Below, piece after piece: positions 58,000 to 64,000 of a DNA stretch of 64,000 nt; the stretch's first letter is position 1; each line of letters begins with the position of its first letter. A program made the position numbers and the translations under genes. Below the pieces are notes generated by a model, which saw only the letters and a program-made list of their open reading frames with translations, was not told the DNA's origin and made no database searches. The stretch is from contig CM019216.1 of assembly GCA_009741485.1 (NCBI GenBank), positions 41,512,872-41,576,871 of the forward strand, given 5' to 3'. This DNA is from Malurus cyaneus samueli (taxonomy: Eukaryota; Chordata; Aves; Passeriformes; Maluridae).

Positions 58000-60900
58000 C
58001 CAAGCCAACAGCGTATAAAAAAATCAATTAATTGGCCTTCTAACATTGTCCTTTATAGCCTGCAGAACTAAAATTGCTTTCCTGACTTTAAACATCTGAA
58101 TGTAATTTAAAATCCTTGCAAGAAACAAGAGCCACTAACCTCTGTCTCAATACTGAGTATGCAAAACCCCTTATATCCTTTTATAGCAATAGTCTCTATT
58201 GCTTACAAAAAGTAATTTGTCAGGAAATGTGGGGTTTTATGAAGAAAATATCACAGTCTATTTTAATCTTTGGCCCAGAACCATGAAGTGAAAAAAAATA
58301 CTGTCTAGGCAGATTGATCTGGAATCTGAAACAGGAGATTTAATTTCTGTGTAGTAGTCTATGTATAGATTACAGAATGCTGTAGAAAATGGAAGGATTA
58401 AATGTATTAAAGACTCCTTAGCTAGCTGCAGATATACAAAAGTATTTTAGGTTAAATAATCTTTTTGTTTTGTAGCACGAGTAAAGAAAAATAGAAATCC
58501 CTTGCTAAAATTAACACAATCTCCATACTCAAAGCCTGTAAAGAACACCCTGGGTCTATGCCCTCTTCAGGTGTTCAGTTTTTGCTGCTTTGTTAAATTC
58601 ACTCCCATTTAATAAATAAACTTAAGATCATTGCTTTTCATGAAATCCATGGACCTAAACTTGGACAAAATCAGGTCTCTCCAAATCCTTCCCAGCCTTC
58701 CCCATCTCACACTGGCGCTGTTCTGAGGTTTAGCAGCTCACACAGTGAGCAAAGGTCACTCAGTGCAGCACTCTTGGCAGCCCTGGGAATAGCAGTGGCA
58801 GAGCTGCACTCTGACACCTTCAGGGTTGCCCTGGCACAGCTGGGCTGGTTTGGCCTCATGTCTGCATCCAGGCTCCACGAGTGAGCGTTCTTTCCTTTGA
58901 ACTTCCAGGGCACTCAGCCTGGCCTCTCTTTCCAGCCTGCATTTTGATCTTCCACGCATGCTGTCTCCTTTGAATGCTTCCCTGCTGTAGCCATCCATGC
59001 CCCAGCTCTGCAGTGTGGCAGAGAGATCTAGCATGTGAGAAATCACTGGCACTAGCAATCTCTAGTGGGTTACAGATTTACATCCACACAGAATCTTAAC
59101 GTTAACTGTTTTGCAGTAGCTTTATAAACAATATTCTTCTCTGTTTCTGTGGCAATAGTCACTTTTTAAAATTGAGACCATCTGCTAAAAATAATTACTT
59201 AAAACTTCTGCCTGCTCTAGCATTTCCTGGTTTTAGCCTGTGCAGCCCAACCTGATTTCAAGGACATTACTTTTAGTTTACAGTAGTCAGTGCAGGATAC
59301 AGTGTTTGGCCTTCACTGAGGCCATAATCTTTTTTTCTTCTTTTTTTTTTGTCTGAGATTTCATTTTACCATGTCAATGCTTGTCGCTATATAATCATAT
59401 TAACACTATTTCCCATAAATTGTATGAGATATGTTCACAGGTCTTTTTCTCTTCTCCTGTAAAAACACTTTTTAGCATCTTGTGAACATTTCTTTTTAAG
59501 TCTTAATTCTTTTTAAGAATGTTTCCAAGCCACTTACATGTGCAAAATGATATAGTTTTATTTTTTGCTGTGAGTAAAAGTCATCATGGTCTGTAAAAAG
59601 CTAAGTGGGAAATAGTGCTCTGCCTTACAGCAGGCAGGAAAACCAGCTGGGAATCATGGACTGAAGGTCCCACAGTTAATTAATTATCTTGCAGGCTACT
59701 GCAGGCCTTCTGTTGCATGTAGGTGCAACCTCCACTGTTTTGAGGATCATTGTGCCCTTGATCACTTGCCTACAGGAGGGCACATGGGATCCATCTCCAT
59801 CCAAATCCAGGCTCTGCAGCCTCTGTTTCCTGTTGGGACCATTACAAACCCAGGCACCTGTTTCCTACTGACAGGCTACGCTCACTACGCTCTTAAAAAA
59901 GCTCTTCACAATGAATGCTGTCAGTTGTTGGTTAAGTAGACTCCAGTCAGCATTTTAGAAGAGGTGAAAATACTATGGCTTTTATGCAGCTACATTTATT
60001 TTAAGAAGCAAGTGTTGTTCCACGTGCCCCAGCTACAAGTGGCCAGCACTTTTGAGATGAATGAAGTCAGGAGACACACTGTCAGAAGGGTCAGTATTAG
60101 AAGTGACTCCCTATGAAATATCTTTCATTTCCTTCCTTCACCGCACTAATCTGAATCTGGAAAACAGTCCAACATTTTATGATCTTTATGGTTTTCAGCC
60201 TGTCCTTCTCCCACGCTGTGGGAGGACAAGCTGTGCCTCCTGAAGGTGCCGGCATGGCGATGGATGCCAGCAGTGCTCCATAAAGCTTTGTCCTGTATCC
60301 ATCCCACCCCACCCCATCCAGCAGAGTGGTACCAAGCAAGGAATACACTGCAGGCATCCCTTGTCCAGGCAGGGACATCAGAAAATTTGAACAGAGCAGA
60401 GCCTGGAATGTACCTGGCTGTCCTTGTTGTACACTGTGGCTGCTTTTCGCTTCCCCAGGATTAAACTCCCCCTCAGATTTAGGAGAGCCTGGCTAAAAGT
60501 CATGGATCCCACACCTCTCAGATTGCACAGAGCTGGTGGCAAGGCAGCAACTCAAAGTGAATGCTGCTGGTTGTAAATATATCCAGCTTTTGGGCTGTTC
60601 TCTGTGGGTTTGAAAGCTTTGCTTTTTTGCTACCATTTAAGATGCTTTCTGCATGCTGTGGTAACATGGAAACTGCACTGTAAATTTTTTCTCTGTGGTA
60701 ATATTTTGTTCTCTTCCATCAAGCTAACTGCTCAAAGCAATATTCTTGTTTATTACATTCCTGAAAAGCTAAAAATTTTAACAGGCCAGTCCTATGTGTT
60801 AACCTACTGAGAACAAACTTCTAGTATGCATTTGCTAAAATAGTTTCTTTCAGCTTGTGAGGGTAGAGCAGAGCCCGGAGGTTTTGTGAAATGCCTCCCT

Positions 60901-63414
60901 GTCTGCCAGGGCCCACCTTCAGCTGACACTGAGCTCTGCAGCCACGAGTTTGTTACCTTTGGTCCTGGAGATGCCTGCTAGCTGAGGAAGGACTGGTGAG
61001 GGAGCGAAGAAATGACTCTCAAGAGTGATGACAGGGAAGAGAAAAGATTAGGCATGCTTGGGTTTGGGGGATTAGGGCAAGGACTTGACTCCTTTTCTGT
61101 AGAAGGGAGCCTGGCTATGAGGTGGGGAACGGGGGGGTTCCCCTGATCCTGTCATCCTCCATCACCATCTGACCTGATCATACTGAGCAACCAAGAGCCC
61201 CATCAAGCTCTCAACAAGCTTTAAGGAAATGGAAGAAATACTTGTATTTTATTGTTCTCTGATTTTTCTTTTTAAAATTCTTGTTACCCTGTTGAGAGCC
61301 CTTCTCAGAAGCTGATTCATAAAAATGGTAATTAAATTTTAACTGAACAGTTACTCCCAAACTGCTGCCTTGTGGTTTGCAGAATTACTTCAGTGGACTA
61401 ATTTTGGAGCGGGATGCTTTGTCCTATGACACAACGCTCCAGTGCGAGCGATTCTGTGTAATTGCCTCAGTCCTTTCATCTCATTACAGTAAAATGAGGT
61501 TGTGTCCCATTAATTTCAGCAGGCGCTACTTGCAGTGCCCAGACACATGCCAAGCACGGAGCCTTCCTGAACATTGCCAGCTGACAGAGGCATCTCTCAC
61601 CCTCTTCAGATATCCAAGAAATTTGTCCTCTGCCCTCAGTGTAAAGTAGTTTTGCGGGAAGTATCAGGGAAGCAATCTAAGCCTTGAAATAGAAAGGCAT
61701 ACTCAAGGGAACACCTTTCTGAAGGCTGAAAAGCAACTTTTAATTAAAGAAGGGGAAGGCAAGAAGTAGCAATCTCCTCCTTTAATCCATCAACATGTGG
61801 AGTATGTGCAATATGGGTAACAAAACTCTTCCAGGAACGTTTTCAAGGTTGACCAATTCCAAATTAAATCCATCTTAAAATGGCTGAAGCAATTTTTGGT
61901 ACATTGTCCCCTTCCCACATGACAGCTTCTTTCCTGAGTGGCACAGGGAAAGAACAAGCTCTGCCTGGAGGAGGGTGATGGATGACCCTGGAGCAAAATT
62001 CTGTGCACAGGCTGGGGTTTTGTGAGGGCTACAGCTCTCCCGTGTGCAGAAGTGACACTGCACCTGCAAACTCGTTTCTTCCTGACGTGTAGATCAAGTA
62101 AATCTGTTGTTAGGTCATAAAACCTAAAAATTTCTTCCCAAACAGAAAGTGCAAAGGGTGCAAGATGGGCAGTAACACAAATGCATTGGATAACATTGCT
62201 GTAAAAGAGGATTCACAAAATTTTAAATCCTTGGTGACACCCACCTTGCAAATAATTTAACAGCCAGTCCTGTTTTTTTCCAGTACCAGCTCCCATCTCT
62301 CAGAGATATTTGTGCCCTGAGAGCCTGGGCTTGCTGCTCTTCCAGGAGCTCCAGCTTCAAAGAAATGACTTTTGCCCTTTTCTCTCCACTCCAGGAAGCT
62401 CATAATATTTTACTGCCTTAAATCCCACACACCAGGCTTACACCTCCAGCAGCTTCCCTGCCCGCCAGCGCTGCTACATTTTGCTCCATCCGGACTGGGA
62501 CCTTGAGGTGAGAGCAGCTTCTCCTCACAGGCAGACTCTACAGCATCTTGGAACAGAAACTTTTCAGCTACACTTATAATTTCTGACCTCAGCGTTGGCT
62601 GCTGCCCAGACTGCTGAAATGGTTTGCACATTGGCAGCGGGAAAGCTTTTATATAAGGGAACATAAATCATTTTCAAAAGTGTTTTAACTGTCATAAAGT
62701 GTCTTGATGGGTAGCATTTAATCTAAACAGAAAATCCCCAATGCCTATGTCAATTATATGGGTTGTTTTTCTTAAGTATTGAAAGTTAGAATGTTCTTTT
62801 TTATTTACATTTTATTACTTTTTACCAGTAAAAGGGAACATTTTTGTTAAACTTGGCTCATATTTGTCATTTCTCAACTTTTTTTGTGAGATTCAGAACT
62901 CCCCTCCCACTGCAGAGATGAGGCTGCTGGCAGCAATGTCTACAGTGTGCCCAAGCCTGAAAAGCTGCCTGAGGTCCAGGAAATCTAGAGTTGAAGCTGA
63001 CTTAGCTCTATTACTTTAAATACATTTAAACAGGTTGTAGGTGTGCCTGGAGATCTGTAGGTCATCCACTTCAGCATTTCTAAGGTCCTGTCCATAAAGG
63101 TGAGTATTTGAAGTTTGAAGGAGGCAGTGGGTGACCATCAGCCCTCATTTAAACAGGGAGAAGGGGCTGGTGGAGCTGAGCCTCAGGCAGGGGAACTGAG
63201 GAGAAAGACAAGGTTACAGATCAAAAAGTATTCTCACTAAAGTAGTCTGCTCTTGCAAATACAAGCGGATTATAATTCTGACTGAAAACCAAACCTTTTT
63301 GCTTTAGGGAGATGAAAAGCAATTCCTGGGTTTTCATGTGAGTAAGATCAGATCAACAACTAGATTTTTGTGGAAATTCACCATTTGCACTGTAAGATAG
63401 CTGTGGAAACATAC
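58000..63414. other. No secure gene; expected location of PPIL6 3' exons
   Basis: By synteny the last PPIL6 exons should lie between the exon at 63415 and CD164, on the minus strand. Frames of up to 100 codons exist (for example 58756-59058) but none carries the expected cyclophilin motifs such as GVLGMAN or GSQFYI. An acceptor TATCTTGCAG at 59694 opens a plus-strand frame of 58 codons without a donor. Confidence 0.45.
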
Positions 63415-63471
63415 CTTCAAAGGTAAGATCATAAACTGGCTCTCCTTCATCTCCCTTTCCAGTTATGGCTT
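63415..63471 (-). CDS. PPIL6: PPIL6 internal exon (cyclophilin-like domain)
   Basis: 57 nt, phase 1 to phase 1, acceptor CTACTCTGCAG and donor GTATGT. It reads AITGKGDEGEPVYDLTFE, matching the human PPIL6 segment YGKGDNGESIYGPTFEDENF, part of the cyclophilin fold. PPIL6 is a divergent cyclophilin-type peptidyl-prolyl isomerase and the next gene beyond CD164 on the same strand in mammals, so synteny and orientation agree. The upstream exons would lie past the window end. The downstream exons, which should carry the rest of the isomerase core, were not recognised between here and CD164. Confidence 0.72.
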
Positions 63472-63631
63472 CTGCAGAGTAGATAAAAGCAATCATCAGA
63501 GACCATGGTTATCACAGGCATTTGTCACAGGGTTGTCAGTGAGCAGCTCAGCCAAGGTCACAGACGTGGGTTGCACATCAGCCTGGGGGAACAATGCTTC
63601 CGTCTCTGTTTCACTACTGAAATTTTGACAG

Positions 63632-63854
63632 ACCTTTGGGAAGAGCCCTGCTTCCATTCCAGGAGATGGTCTCTCTCTGAACTGATGATGCATGTATTTA
63701 ATTGCTGCTCCTCTGAGAAGGTCCAGCATCTCCTGCTGGGAGAGCTCCGGCAGTGGCAGCGCTCAGCCAAGGAAGGAGTGCCCCGAAGAAAGACATCTGT
63801 CAGAGGGAGTAGGGTTAGAAGAAAGACGGATGAAAATGCAGCTGTGATTTTATG
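63632..63854 (+). CDS. Unidentified plus-strand candidate exon opposite PPIL6
   Basis: 223 nt open in one frame between an acceptor (AAATTTTGACAG) and a strong donor (GTGAGT). It reads LWEEPCFHSRRWSLSELMMH, then VFNCCSSEKVQHLLLGELRQ, WQRSAKEGVPRRKTSVRGSR and VRRKTDENAAVIL. The composition (amphipathic, basic C-terminal half) looks protein-like, but I do not recognise a family. It could be an exon of an unrecognised gene or a chance frame. Confidence 0.35.
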
Positions 63855-64000
63855 GTGAGTTAAGGCCACTAACTTCTCTCAGAAAGGAGAATTGATAAGG
63901 GTGAAATTCCTATTCAGCTGAATGAATAAGGCACTAAGGAAACCTGGTTTTGGTTTTTTGTTTTTTTTTTTTAAATAAGTCTAGTTTTGCTACATATTAA

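Overview
The window looks like nuclear DNA from a bird. It carries several CR1 LINE copies with typical avian 3' ends, long introns, a CpG-island promoter, and genes in the order known from the CD164 neighbourhood of amniotes (CCDC162 > < CD164, then PPIL6). Only a small fraction is coding. Apart from the mucin exon, most long open frames are chance frames or lie inside repeats. A 20-base run of N at 19292-19311 marks an assembly gap, so this is a draft assembly and single-base errors are possible.

Region 1-18.8 kb: no convincing exon. It holds simple repeats, an old CR1-like relic (about 11.85-12.11 kb), a small GC-rich island at 7.44-7.68 kb with two CTCF-type motifs, and three copies of a ~180-bp unit containing TTAGGG-like sequence (two in tandem near 4.7-5.0 kb, one inverted near 16.85 kb).

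Region 18.8-34.4 kb, plus strand: a series of short exons with good splice sites that encode coiled-coil sequence and join in phase. Position and orientation fit CCDC162. One exon has lost its donor GT and another has a one-base frameshift, so the gene may be decaying (its human counterpart is annotated as a pseudogene, CCDC162P) or the assembly may contain errors. A 347-bp direct duplication lies in one of its introns.

Region 38.3-39.5 kb: an internally deleted CR1 LINE. Region 39.96-52.0 kb, minus strand: the complete CD164 gene (sialomucin, endolyn), with six coding exons joined phase 1 to phase 1, a ~2.9-kb 3'UTR, and a CpG-island promoter carrying a CLEAR-like E-box. The mucin exon contains six tandem heptapeptide units. 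Exon 1 reads correctly only if one base of a short T run is an insertion. An LTR-like sequence stops just short of the donor of exon 2.

Region 52.4-64 kb: a 34-bp minisatellite in the CpG island, an unrecognised plus-strand open frame at 53.4-53.7 kb, several plus-strand candidate exons of unknown identity, and on the minus strand one recognisable exon of PPIL6 (63415-63471). The 3' exons expected between it and CD164 were not found by eye.
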